DNA of 64,000 nt from Cyclina sinensis (taxonomy: Eukaryota; Mollusca; Bivalvia; Venerida; Veneridae): NCBI GenBank assembly GCA_012932295.1, contig JAAONU010000019.1:23755908-23819907 (forward strand), in the 5' to 3' direction. The notes beneath the pieces were generated by a model, which searched no databases, was not told where the DNA came from, and saw only the letters and a list, made by a program, of their open reading frames with translations. Below, piece by piece: positions 1-13,114 of this stretch; position 1 is the stretch's first letter, and every line of letters begins with the position of its first letter. The translations under genes were made by a program, and so were the position numbers.

Positions 1-206
1 ATTTCAAGTGTTACATTCTTTAAGGCTTAAAACTGTGATTGAGTACAATTGTGCATTCAAATTTCATGAATGGTGAAATATTTACAGGGGTGTCTAGTTT
101 ACCTTAAGTAATATTGTTCGATCACCATACTGCACATATATGAGTAAAAGTGAAGAACGTACACACTTTCTCCAGAATACTTAGAATTCTAAATTCATAT
201 TCCCAG

Positions 207-3200
207 GACACCAACATGTTGTTTATCGGAGGGCTTATTGTTGCAGCTGCCATAGAACACTGGAACATACACAAGCGTATTGCCCTGCGTATACTATTGC
301 TTGTAGGAGCTGAACCCAGATGGTAATTAATATTTACCTTGCCATCGGCAATTTTGGTTTGCGCTTGCTAAAACCATCAGACAGTCAGCTTGTACATATT
401 TTCCACGGGTACCAGGAGCAAAGTTTGAACATGCTTATAAAATAAAATATTAGCGTGTTTAATCAACAGTAATATTCTACGACAATGTGTTATTCAATAA
501 CTATTCTATGTACATGTGATGTGTACATAATCTTTAATGTTCGTTTTACAGTCAGTTGATTTCAATTAACCCTATAATAATTAATTCCGAAATTAAGATG
601 GGTATTTGTATAGTTTGTCGAATCTACTATCTATTCAAGTGTTTCTAGAGACAAAATTACAACATACATATGTCTGAGTGCAACAGGTGCTTGATTTCAC
701 TCATTAACTTTCTTTTCTCTGTTTGCTACCACGAGTACCTTGCTTAAATCGTGATTTGTATATCTTGTTTCGAGGACATATAATAAACTTACCTACATAT
801 GTTGAGAGTAAGCACCTGACTGATGCGAAACACAAATTTTAACATATTAGGATATTAGGTATATCTAAACATTTGAAGACTAGTTCATGATACATATATT
901 ACTTGAAATACCTAACCATAGATGTCAGCAAACATTCGTTACCAGGTCAAACGTCAATGAATGTCTACACAGTATATATTTTTTTCCTTTTTTATTTTTA
1001 ATTAAAATCGATAGTCCTATTAAAAGTTAAACATAGAATTTTTTTTTATTAATGATTCACATCTGCTATTATAGTAACTCCTGTTATTAATTAAACTTAG
1101 AAATTGTTATTAATGATTCTCACCTGCTGTCATGGTTACACCAGTTATTAGTTTAACATATAGATTGTCATTTCGTATCACATCTGTTGTCATGGTTACC
1201 CATGCTATTATTGTTATATAGAAATGGTCATAAATTTATCACAACTGCTGTTATGGACACCCCTATAATTAGTCAAACGAGGACGTTGTCCTTTTAAAAG
1301 GTTTCACTTCTGCTGTAAGAGATTTTTTTATCTGCCCAGGATAATGTTAGGGCTGATGGTGCCCACCTGGTTCTTGTCGATGTGGATCAGTAACACGGCC
1401 ACTGCAGCCATGATGATACCAATAGCTAATGCTGTACTGCTCCAACTGAAAGACACAGAGAAGAAATACAAGAAAGGTATATGCTAGGTGGCATTAGCAA
1501 GATGCGGTCTCAGAGATGCCATATTAAATTACTGAACCATGAATACCCGTTGAAAGAAACGAAAGAATATATGTTCTTGACTTTTGGAAGCAAAGTAGTT
1601 TCCTTCGGCTAGTAGTAGCCGCCATCAGGTATACTTTATTGGAAGTTTATACCTATTTAAAATTTGGGAGTGATTGCATAATGCTATTGTCATAATTCAC
1701 AGAAATTTAGGTAAATATGCCTTTACTATCAGTTGGTCTTGTATAGTTAGATGTCTGAATTTAATGGATTGTATTTATTTGTTTATTCTGGGTGATCTTC
1801 GGAAGAATTTTATTATTGTTTTAAAGTAATAAATGCTTCATTGTTAAAAATATCTTCGCTTGCAAAGGCTTTCCGAGAGAACAAATTTTCCTAAGCATAG
1901 ATTTTACTTTTACTGATTCATGTTATGTATATAGAGAGCTTTCAAAGATGTACCAGTAGACTTTTTACCGTCAGAAGGTTTTAGATATTTTAATTTTTTT
2001 CGTTAAAGAATTTCATTTGATTTCATATAATACTTTAAGTCCATAGTACTTCAGTTAAAGAATATTTGTTATCACATGGTCTAGATTTTTCCTTTTCCTT
2101 GCACTTCTCCGGGGATTTTTTTTTTTTTTGAGAATTAATTAAAGTGTATTATTTCTAAAGCAACAATCCTTCTAGAATACCTATACTACTTACAGGAGCG
2201 GAAAACAAAGCGTTAGAAATGGATGACATAAACGTAACTGATAAGCCACCGATGGATAACGGACACGTAGCGAACGATGATGTAGAAGCTAAGAAAGAAC
2301 CAGCTATATTTATTGAAGATGAAAAGGAACAGATAAAAGTAGACTTTGATGATGTACCGTGAGTTTGCAATTAATTGTATGTATAAAGGCACAGACATCC
2401 ATCAATCGATCTCATAAGAGTGTTTGGCTTATGATTATCATGGAGTAATCTTTATCATACCAGATCTTCATATTCAGTTTACAAAAGTATGGTAATTTAT
2501 CGTAGGCGATGTATTCTACTAGACACCTATATATAAGAACATCCCATCGTTGCTATAGTTACAGAATTGATTATTTAGGCCTTGCCTTGGTTACAAAGTA
2601 TTTACTCAATGATTTATTTCTATATGTTTTACAAAGACTTTAAAGAGGAGTGTTTCTTATTTAATTTAAAGAATTTGCTTTTTTTTTTTTTTGCTTTCAG
2701 CGACAATGTTCTAAACGATGATGATGATCCAGCATTCAAACGCTTGTGCAAGTGTATATCATTGAGTGTTGCATATTCTGCAAACGTCGGGGGGATCGGG
2801 AGTCTAACTGGAACTGGGCCAAACCTTGTCATGAAAGGTCAGCTGGACATGTAAGTAACACGTAGGTTTATTTAAAAAAGCTAAGCAAATAAACAACAAT
2901 AACCAAAACAAAAACAAAAAAACATCATCAACAACAACAAAACACACACCTTGATTTTTATTAGGAAAATGCCTACTGGTCTCGTCAAAAATATATAAGA
3001 ATACCTCCGATAACATGTGTTGTATCGAAACTCAGTTCCTGGTACTTGAGACACTGTATGCAATAATCGAATGTTTACCTTCTATATATTTTGATTCTGA
3101 ATAACTAAAATGATACACTGTATCAAAATGTTTTGGGAATATTTAGTCTCAGTGGATTTCACAACATGACTTGCGCAGCCGCATTGAGCGATTATAGATT

Positions 3201-6200
3201 TCTTTTAGACTGGTTGCTACAATGTCACACTGAAATATTTCAGCTCGTGTCGTTAAAAAAAGCAGAAAAAATCTGAATCACTTTATATATATATAAAATC
3301 ATTTTTACCAACATATGTAAGCAATTTAAAGGGTTTTAGAAGACAGACTTTCCAATGTTCGAACACATGCTTTCTCGACAGATTTTATCAATCTATTTTT
3401 TTGTTATAAATCATTGACATCAGTGTTAACACTTGCATGTTTCTGAGAAGATAATGTTCTTAAGCAGTCAAACGTGGAAATTGGGTCAAACTAGTCAAGA
3501 AAATCCTCAATTATTTAATTTCTTTTAGAAATGTGACCCTTTTCCTTCAAAATTCTTATTTCGCTACATTTTATTCTCCTCGGGCTATTTTCTCGAAAAA
3601 GTTTTGGAAAAAAAAAATGGTTGTTCAAGTGCTTGTACTTTCGTTTATATGTGGCGACGGTTTAGACTGTCGGCTCAACAGTCTTTATTATTGCAATCAA
3701 AATCAGGCATTGAGAGACACGTCCGTTTTCACATCGATTGATTTATTAAGATTTTTGCGCTCATCGAAGTGTCCTTCAGCGCTTTGATTTATCCCCCTGT
3801 ATCACATAAAACAATGCAATACGTTATGTTTCAGTGTCTATGAAAAGTATGGTATTCTTCAGTCACCTATCACGTTCGCAAACTGGATGGGTTTCGGCGT
3901 TCCTCTGTCATTCGCTCTTGTCATTATCGTCTGGATCTGGCTTCAGTTCTTCTTCCTCCGATGCAAGTAAGTTTAAACTGTCCTGTACAGTAGTAAACTA
4001 AATCATTCCGTAAAAGGAAGCTTTGGAAAATAGGTGAGGTCCTTAGGAGGTATGACTCCACTAATTCATACCTTGCAGGCACATTTTTTTATAGGAAACA
4101 TGTTTTTCCACTCGAAAACGCAGAATTCTGATTGACTTTTAATGATACACTATTACACAAGCGACTGTTTGGCTGGCTTGAGCGGGATCAAACCTGTAAT
4201 GACAGTCTGTGGAAAAGTATTTAGTGAAGTCATACATAAGTATGTGACGAACAGCTGACGTTCGTGAATTTATAGCTGCAGATCAGTTAAAAGTTAATAG
4301 ACATGGATTTTATGTACTTCTTTTTATCCATCTTACCCGACATAAGTATTGACTGTTTCTATAGCAGGGGATTCATCGTGTCCAAATTATACTAATTATT
4401 AGGAATATACTTATATTTGAATTATGTCGCTCTAGATGTTGTTTAATCAATGTCCAAAATCCGCATTAGAAGTATATTTTATAATAGTAAGCCAGACATA
4501 TTTATATAATAGTAAAAGCAGAGGTGATATCAAGATCACTGCAAGTGATGTAAGAAATTAAGGTTTTCAGACTCGTATCTTTCTCACTATATCCATTTTC
4601 GTTACACAGTCTTTATTATATACGGCATCTCCTGTAAATCTAAAGGAATTCACAGTTTAAAACTTTAAAAGTGGATATTACTGCAATATATCCTACATCT
4701 CTCAAATCTGCCTTAATAGTCAAACAACTTTAAGTAAAGGTTCGACTATTTGCATCAAACTGAATTAGTTGATAAAAGTTATTTTTCTTTTAAACAAAAA
4801 TACATATTTACCTGTAAAAAAATACTAGTAAATTATCAAAAGATATATTGATTTAGTTTCCACATCCGTATACAAAATTGTCGCCTTTATTTAGTCCACT
4901 GGTAAATTGTATAAGATTTGAAGCAAGATATATTTTCTAAAATGATGGATCTTTACAGTGTAGGTTAATTGAACATAAGTTTTTCTTACTTTTAGGCCGG
5001 TTTAGGGTGATTGTTAATAAATATTTTCTTCGCAAAGAAAAATTTATTTAACTTATTTTTCTTTTCGATAAACTTATTTGTTTTTTCAGAAATCTCGAAC
5101 TCTAAATTAAAGTATTGTTTTTTGGCAGTTCTGGTCAATATTGCCACTGATGAATGAAACTTATTTATAGACATTATATTATTTATCCGATCCACAAGTT
5201 GCAAAATAGTTTTAGTTTGCACAGAAAGTCTAGAAACTGATATATTTTACTTACAAGGTTATGCCTTTATTGGAAAGGGTAATTCCATTCAGGTTAAGTA
5301 TTTTCTACCGTTGATAAAGTTCTTTGCATGAAAAAATATTTTTGTTTACGTGGTTAATTAATCATTGTATATTTTCAACGCAAAATTTGCGAATATCCAA
5401 ACTAGGCAATAATTGTACCCTATATGAAAACATGTACAGTCTAGCCAGTAAATCTAAATATAACTTCATTTTAAACATTTTATTTATTTTTTTACTTCAA
5501 AGACGACTTTTTTTAAATAACCGTGTTCAGTATAATCTAATTTTATCTATTTCGGACAGAAATCACGTTTTCTTTAATGCCGTATTTCCATGCTGGTTTA
5601 TCTCCCCTAAGAAAACTCTTTCAGGCATTGCGGACTAGAAGAAACGGAAAATTACGGAAACTGGCGATATTTTCCTGATCACATAAGAATTTGAAAACCT
5701 TAACACTTGATAATACATGTACTTGTTTCAGTGGTTGTTGCCAAGGTAAGGATACGGAAAAGGATATTCGAGTGAAAGCCGTCATACGAACAGAATATGA
5801 AAAGCTTGGCCCCATAAGGTATTCATTTTCCATTCCTTCCAAAAGTAAGACCTTTTTTGTGTTTATCATCAAAAGTAATATATTACAAGTCTTTAAATAC
5901 TGTGAAATCATTTAAATTCGAGGGCATAAAATTTCGTGGTTTGCCGGCAGAAGGCAATTTCGTGGGGTCGTAAATTCGTGGAATTCTATTGCCAGGTAAA
6001 AAAAAATACAGGGCCGAAAATTCGTTGATTTCAACATTCGGCAATATCCGGCATTTGTGCTTTGAAATTGTTGACACGTGAAAGTTAACGTTTTTCCACC
6101 TGACCAAACAACCGAAGATTCGTTACTTTGGTAATTAACCTATCGATCGGTCTTCTCAATTAACAAGTGTCAAGTGTCAATTATACTTTGTGATATGTTG

Positions 6201-9058
6201 CGCATCTTTTTCATTGTTGAAATTTAAGGTGTGTAAAAACGGTCTTTATGATTTTTTAAAGCTGTGAAAAACGTCGGTCTTCCGTCTTTGAGAATGCAAC
6301 CTAAATTACCACCAATTAACCTTTTTGTTTGCAGCATTGTAATTAGTACAACAAAATACAGTAGTCAATGTACTATACTAAGTAATAAGTTCCAAAGTAG
6401 TAACAGTTTACTCAATATCAGTAAAAATAAACATTTCATTCAGGGACCGTATAACTGCAAATAGCATCCGCAGTATAGTGCGGTTTGACAGACACGTGAC
6501 GGTACGTCACTACAATTTCTACTTTCAGTTTGGATGCACTTATTAATCAAACAAAATACGGGTACACACCTGAAAAAAATCATCTATCGGTTTAGTATCC
6601 GATTCATACCTATGTTTATCGCGGTTTAGCCCATAACTTGTCTACGGACGATGTACCAACTACAAACCACGTCTCACACCTTTTTTGTGCTGCTGACTGA
6701 TTGGGCATAATAACATTATCTTTGGCACGATTTGTTCGTCGGGACTTGATTTCGTGGGTTACCTGAACCACGAAATCCACGAAAATTAATCCCCCACGAA
6801 CATTAATGATTTCACAGTACCTGTTTTGCCTAACTATGTTAAAACTTAACTACTTCATTCACAAACGTAGGTCAAAATTCGCCTTGTAAAACATACAGAA
6901 CTATGTAATTGAAAGCTGGCTTCTCCTGTTTGACTTATGCCTTTGTATTTGCGTTTTTTGAGCAATGTTTTTAAAAGTGTTTGAATTAAACACATTTATG
7001 TCAATTATTACAGTTTTGCACAAGGAGCAATAATGGGGCATTTTATAGTGTTGGCTCTATTATGGTTAACTAGAGATATGGGTGGAGAGTACGGCTGGGG
7101 ATCGGTTTTTGAGAAAGGGTGAGTGACACATTGCCCTTAATTGTTTTAAAGTTGTTTTTGTAAGTGTTGAGTTTCTGTAAATTTGTCTTTTTAGAGATCT
7201 TTCAAAACAGCCAAAATATAGAAATCACAAAAGGGCTAGATTGCTAAAAACCGTATGAAATATTCCTTTGTACACTTCATATAACTGAATAGCGACGCAA
7301 TACAAAAGAACGCAATAGAATTGTTGAACAGTCAGTTATGCATTGAAATTACTAAAACAGTGTAACTGTGTATGCGCCAGTCAACAATTGTCTTTATGGT
7401 AAATTTAGTTGATAAATCAAGCTGTCTTTCCTCTGTTTCCAGATATGTAAAAGACGGTGTGCCAGCCATCTTCATAGCAACATCACTATTTATTTTCCCA
7501 TCCAGTATACCAAGAATTTTCTGCCTCAGACCCGAAGGTAAATTTCATAATGAAATACCTACAGTCTCGACAATCACCTGTGATACAGTTGAGAAATCAG
7601 TACCAGTCACAGCATTAATATTTTTATCTTTTCAGTTTCCTTCGCTCGTATGAGTGCAATATGATTTGATGTAGCAACACACGGGTTTATTTTTTTTCAG
7701 TGAAGGCAAAGCTAACGCTATGGCTGGGATCCGAGGCTTAAACCTATAAAAACCTTTACATTGAGCTGTCGAAACCCTCAGGATAGTATAATAAAGCTAT
7801 GGAATTCAGTTATCTAAAACATGAATATATGTACACAAACAAACCAGGGCCACAATAACTGTCACGTGACTACTTTTCATTTCCATTTAGATAATGTTTA
7901 CTTGAACATTTGTACATAGAATTCATTGACGTCTCTTATACGAAATGGTAATCTGCATTCTCTATTATAACAGGCACACGAGAACCCTTAAAACCGCTAA
8001 TGTCATGGAGGGCAGCTGAGGAAAAGGTACCCTGGGGAGTTGTGTTCCTCCTGGGCGGAGGCTTTGCAATGGCGTATGCCTCTCAGGTAAAATTGTTTTA
8101 TTATGCCCCCGAAGGGAGGCATATAGTTTTTGAACTGTCCGTCCGTCCGTCCGTCAGTCCGTCCGTCAGTCCGTCCGAAAACTTTAACATTGGCAATAAC
8201 TTTCTTATTAGTAAATGGATTTACTTCATACTTGGACACAACACCCCTTTGGACAAGACCTTTCCACTGACCTATATTTATTTGACCTTGACCCCTAAAT
8301 GACATTGATCTTGAAGATCCAATTTTCCAAAAACTTTAACATTGGCAATAACTTCTTTATTAGTAAGCAGATTTACTTCATACTTGGACACAACACCCCT
8401 TCGGACAAGACCTTTCCACTGACCTATATTTATTTGACCTTGACCCCTGAATGGCCTTGACCTTGAAGATTCAATTGTCCAAAAACTTTAACATAGGCAA
8501 TAACTTCTTTATTAGTAAGCAGATTTACATCATACTTGGACACAGCACCCCTTTGGACAAAACCTTCCAACTGACCTATATTTGTTTGACCTTGACCCCT
8601 GAATGACCTTGACCTCTGAATGACCTTGTCCTTGAAGATCCAATTGTCCAAAAACTTTAACATTGGCAATAACTTCTTTATTAGTAAGCAGATTTATTTC
8701 ATACTTGGACACAGCACCCCTTTGGACAAAACCTTCCAACTGACCTATATTTGTTTGACCTTGACCCCTGAATGACCTTTACCTTGAATATCCAATTGTC
8801 CAAAAACTTCAACATTGCCCATAACTTCCTTATTAGTAAGTGGATTTACTACATACTTGGACACAACATCCCTTTGGATAAGACCTTCCCACTGACCTAT
8901 ATTTATTTGAGTTTGACCACTGAATGACTGGTTCTCAGTTCAAAGGTCAAAGCACCACATTCGGGGGCATTGTCATCTTACAGTGACAGTTCTTGTTACT
9001 TGTATTTTTTAATATATTTCAAAAGCTGATCTAAGACATTTCGAAGTTCCTAAAGATT

Positions 9059-9102
<44 letters not shown>

Positions 9103-11779
9103 TCTTAACAGAGAAAAATGTTTCTAAAACTTAATTTCCTCTGAATTGACCTAAGACAGTATTTTTATTATCTTGCCTCGATTTTTAGCACCTTAAAAAT
9201 AGGTAAAAAACTTTATTTCTATCATTCGTAAATCTATCTATCTACGTACTATTAAATAAAATGGCTTACATTTATTTGTAGGAGTCAGGATTGTCTGCTT
9301 GGGTTGGTGAAAAATTGAGTGTCCTTGATGACCTGTCACCATGGTTGCTGAATCTCGTGTTGTGTTATATCGTAGCGGCGTTGACAGAGGTCACGAGTAA
9401 CACAGCCACTTGCACCTTAATGATGCCCGTCCTCGCCAGCCTTGTAATTATAACCTGAGCAAAATTGCATTATGATCCAAAAATCAAATAATGGGGTGCA
9501 TGCTTCTATGCAAGTTTTGCTTTCTGCTTATTTTCATATTTCAGCGACCTTAGTTAAGTTCATATCACTTATGATTTCATGTAACAATATATGCAACAAC
9601 AACCTCCTTTTTTAGTGTTGTTTTACCTTTGGAATATTACCTTTTTTAAGAAATTTTTGTTGTACCATTTTAGAATTTAAACAAAGCAAATAGTTAAATC
9701 AGACCTTTATTATCATTTCTTAATGTACATATCTGTCATTTAGCTATGTATTTATTAATTCCGAATATTTCTTATAATTACAGGCTGTACACCTAAAACA
9801 AAGTCCCATTTACTTGATGTTTCCTACGGCCATAGCAACGTCTTTTGCCTTTATGTTGCCCGTAGCAACGCCACCGAACGCTGTCGTCTTTTCATACGGC
9901 TATGTACGAGTTATAGATATGGTAAGTGACGCGTTTATCTTTGAAAAGCCTGCGTTCATCTGAATGCTGCAAGTCTTTCAGTAGCATTTTCCTTTGAGGG
10001 TATTTCATCAGGACTGTTTCATTAAGACCATTCACCTGTGCATCTTGTGTGAAGTAGAAGTTTATTATCCTAACTTAAGATAAAGTTATATTGTTTTGTA
10101 TTGATGTTTGCTAGACATAGTGAATTTCGTTCGTCAAGGATATTTAATGTTTTGGCCGCGTTCTTTATACCTTTTTTGTGAAGCAGATTTACTTCAGGCA
10201 AGTTCACATCGTTCGTATTATAAATCTGAAAGATGTTCTTATTCTTATCCCACAATTAAAACATGACAGGTTATGTAATGAAATTATAGCTATATAAACT
10301 AGAAATTAGGGCCGGGAATTATATTCGAATATTCGAAACACTACCGAATATTCGAACATTGGAAAACAAATACGAATGTTCGAAAAAAATAAATGTTTGG
10401 ATTTTTTTTCTTTTTTTTTTTTACTTTCAAATTTCAAAGATCGTAAATTAAACCCTTGACCTTCATTTGACTAGGTGTTCATATGTTTGTATAACGCGTG
10501 TCAACGACTATCGCCAATTAACTGTGAAAAGTTTGGGGTATAGATGATCAAAAGGGCACCCGTTTCACAGTTTGTAATTTACCTCTTTAACAGTTTATAA
10601 TGTAAATTTTTTCCGACTTTTATTATCTTACTTTATTGTTTTCTGTGCTTTAATCTTTCAGATCAATCGATAATTGTCTTAATTTTTGTGAAGAAGAATA
10701 AATCGGCACGTATTAATCATGCTAGAACAATCGACCAATCGATATTCATCACTCTAAAATTAACTCTATTTCACCCAATGGAAATTTAAAGCTCTACTCG
10801 GAACCAATAACTTTTTGCAAACATTGTTTTCAGATTTTTTTAAAGGGATGATTTTGGACGTAAAAAGAATAGTATCTACTCTGTTGAAAAAAATCAAAAG
10901 TCAATAAATCGCAATGCCGTCCCGTGTTTGGAATTACTTTTCACGTTCTGTTGACTTGCGATCTATGCAAGAAAGTGTTTGAGTATAAAGGGACTACTTC
11001 TAACCTACTAAATCATCTCAATTTACAACATCCAACATCTAACAAAGGTTAGAACATAGATAAGCTCATATCCCGTTCACGGCGTTATGAAAGCATGGGA
11101 AATGTCTATATTCTGTCTGAAGATATCTATTCCGTAGAAATTACACTTCATGTGATATTTTCTGCATTATAGTTAAATTTATCTTAAGAATGTTTCATAT
11201 ATATATCGATTTACAATCAATAAAACAAAAAAACTTTGACAAAGTAATAAAGGTCTTTTTAATCGTCGATTATTCCAAGCATATTAAAGTAGTATAGTAT
11301 TCGACCTAATCAATTTCGGATACTACGTAAAAGAGAGATATTGGAACAAATTTTGTAAAAACGAATATTCGAATATATTCGAACATGGAAAACGAATATT
11401 CGAACATCAAATTACTTATTCGTTCCCGGCCCTACTAGAAATACTTCAAAAGCCTAAACAGAAGAGAACCACCTTGTATATAGGTCTGATCAATTTTAAT
11501 GAAATGAAATATTTATTAAAAGAAATGTTTAAAAATGTTGTCTTTGTGAAAATTAAGCGACAAAATAACTCATTATTCCTTCTTTATTAGTCACTGTATG
11601 TCAGTCTTTCTGAAGTTATTGTTTTTGCATTTTTATTTCAGGTGAAGACGGGACTTTTACTCAATGTCGTCTGCGTTCTGGTTTTGATTGGATTTACCGA
11701 ATCATTGGGAGACCATATTTTTGATTTTCATAATATTCCAGACGAAATATTGAAGACATACCACGCATCTTCAACGTAA
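207..11779 (+). CDS. SLC13-family sodium/carboxylate cotransporter, 12 C-terminal exons (5' end off window)
   Basis: Secondary-active plasma-membrane carrier of the DASS/SLC13 family, which couples Na+ to uptake of di- and tricarboxylates (or sulfate). Coding exons: 207-322, 1340-1476, 2196-2358, 2701-2850, 3835-3966, 5732-5818, 7014-7118, 7443-7537, 7974-8086, 9282-9443, 9784-9921, 11642-11779. All join in frame with GT-AG introns and give 511 residues ending at TAA. The first visible exon begins at an acceptor, so roughly 60-100 N-terminal residues are missing, judged from usual family lengths. Both SLC13 signature loops are present: SNTAT at residues 56-60 (followed by AAMM) and SNTAT at 405-409 (followed by CTLMMP). 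TGTGPN lies at 175-180 and [11 protein letters not shown] at 446-456. TGTGPN is the form seen in dicarboxylate/citrate members (SLC13A2/3/5) rather than sulfate members, so a carboxylate substrate is favoured by inference. Exons 3-4 encode a long acidic cytoplasmic loop (about residues 86-150). Confidence 0.93.
5898..6819. mobile_element. MITE with TA target site, in SLC13 intron
   Basis: The ends are inverted: TACTGTGAAATCATTT at 5898-5913 and its complement at 6804-6819. The sequence just inside both ends contains variants of TTCGTGG / CCACGAA. The outermost TA on each side fits the TA target duplication of Tc1/mariner-type non-autonomous elements. About 920 bp, no coding capacity seen. It lies in the intron between exons 5732-5818 and 7014-7118 of the SLC13 gene. 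Confidence 0.75.
8103..8970. mobile_element. TIR element made of ~165-bp modules (ATGCCCCCGA ends)
   Basis: Terminal inverted repeat ATGCCCCCGA at 8103-8112 and TCGGGGGCAT at 8961-8970. Just inside the left end is a GTCC/GTCAGTCC run (about 8138-8178). The interior is about five imperfect tandem modules, each carrying 'AACTTTAACATTGGC', a 'TTGGACACA' segment and 'TGACCTTGACC'. No transposase. Open frames across it are by-products of the modules. It sits immediately downstream of SLC13 exon 7974-8086. Confidence 0.75.
9060..9101. repeat. Poly(T) tract
   Basis: About 40 consecutive T in the SLC13 intron upstream of exon 9282-9443. It could be the tail of a retroelement on the minus strand, but no body was recognised beside it. 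Confidence 0.9.
10307..11434. mobile_element. hAT-type DNA transposon copy with 8-bp target site duplication
   Basis: The element begins TAGGGCCGGGAA (10307) and ends TTCCCGGCCCTA (11434). It is flanked on both sides by the same 8 bases, CTAGAAAT (10299-10306 and 11435-11442). An exact 8-bp duplication is the hallmark of hAT insertion. Both subterminal regions are rich in the palindromic motif CGAATATTCG. The copy is about 1.1 kb and far too short for a full hAT transposase, but keeps a BED zinc-finger remnant (separate entry). It is in the last SLC13 intron, before exon 11642-11779. Confidence 0.88.
10914..11050 (+). pseudogene. BED-type zinc finger remnant of a hAT transposase
   Basis: An ATG at 10914 opens a frame reading [15 protein letters not shown], which resembles the start of a BED finger domain. 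After a frame change near 10954 the sequence reads [18 protein letters not shown], then LNHLNLQHP. This supplies the C-x2-C pair and the spaced His pair of a BED finger (DNA-binding domain of hAT/ZBED proteins). The frame change and the absence of any RNase-H-like catalytic core show that it is dead. Confidence 0.75.
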
Positions 11780-12383
11780 TAAGAAACGCCATGTCAGTTT
11801 CATTGGTTGATTGCGTAATGTCTAAAGTGATTATTTATGTACAAGGGCAGTTAAGTAATAAAATATAACAATATCTTGGAAGACAACACATTAAGTTAGT
11901 ACCGAAAACAGATTTTCCAGACATGTATATAATTTTTGAACATTTACTGCCAAAGGAAAATTTGTAAAGGATACCTTTGCCTTTGATGGCTTAGCAACAT
12001 TTATGATAAACAACAATAGACCAAGTTCAAATCAGTTTGCTTGAGTGCCAATATATATAAAGTGATTTAAGTAATTTGTAAAATCAAAAAAAGAACAGTT
12101 TATAAGACATTTTAAATACTTTGGACATGGAACATTATTATTGGTTTATAGGTTACAGGGGAAGTCACTGAACTCTATGCTTAAACATATATGCGTGTAA
12201 ATATATTTTATTTGTATAAGCAGTGAAGACGTGTTTACACAGGCTTTCGCTAGTTTATAGCATTATTTTGTGATACATTTGTACTGAATTTTCAGTCTTA
12301 GGGGCAGTTTTTTGTATGTGGTTTGCGCAATGTAATCAGAAATATTTTACATATTGTTTTATTCCCTTTCATGTACCTCTTTG

Positions 12384-13114
12384 ACTTTTACTCAATGTCG
12401 TCTGCGTTCTGGTTTTGATTGGATTTACCGAATCATTGGGAGACCATATTTTTGATTTTCATAGTATTCCAGACGAAATATTGAAGACATACAACGCATC
12501 TTCAACGTAATAAGAAACGCCATGTCAGTTTCATTGGTTGATTGCGTAATGTCTAAAGTGATTATTTATGTACAAGGGCAGTTAAGTAATAAAATATAAC
12601 AATATCTTGGAAGACAACACATTAAGTTAGTACCGAAAACAGATTTTCCAGACATGTATATAATTTTTGAACATTTACTGCCAAAGGAAAATTTGTAAAG
12701 GATACCTTTGCCTTTGATGGCTTAGCAACATTTATGATAAACAACAATAGACCAAGTTCAAATCAGTTTGCTTGAGTGCCAATATATATAAAGTGATTTA
12801 AGTAATTTGTAAAATCAAAAAAAGAACAGTTTATAAGACATTTTAAATACTTTGGACATGGAACATTATTATTGGTTTATAGGTTACAGGGGAAGTCACT
12901 GAACTCTATGCTTAAACATATATGCGTGTAAATATATTTTATTTGTATAAGCAGTGAAGACGTGTTTACACAGGCTTTCGCTAGTTTATAGCATTATTTT
13001 GTGATACATTTGTACTGAATTTTCAGTCTTAGGGGCAGTTTTTTGTATGTGGTTTGTGCAATGTAATCAGAAATATTTTACATATTGTTTTATTCCCTTT
13101 CATGTACCTCTTTG
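12384..13114 (+). pseudogene. Duplicated SLC13 terminal exon, copy 2 (no acceptor)
   Basis: Repeats the last-exon frame from codon 5 on, through to the TAA at the equivalent place, with CAC changed to AAC near the end. The base pair before the duplicated segment is the 3'UTR sequence CTTTG, not an AG acceptor, so it cannot be spliced like the parent exon. Confidence 0.8.

Noticed and set aside
8000..8739. Open frames of 70-100 codons on both strands at 8.0-8.7 kb
   Set aside because: The first 86 bases belong to a true SLC13 exon; the rest reads into the GTCC run and the ~165-bp modules.
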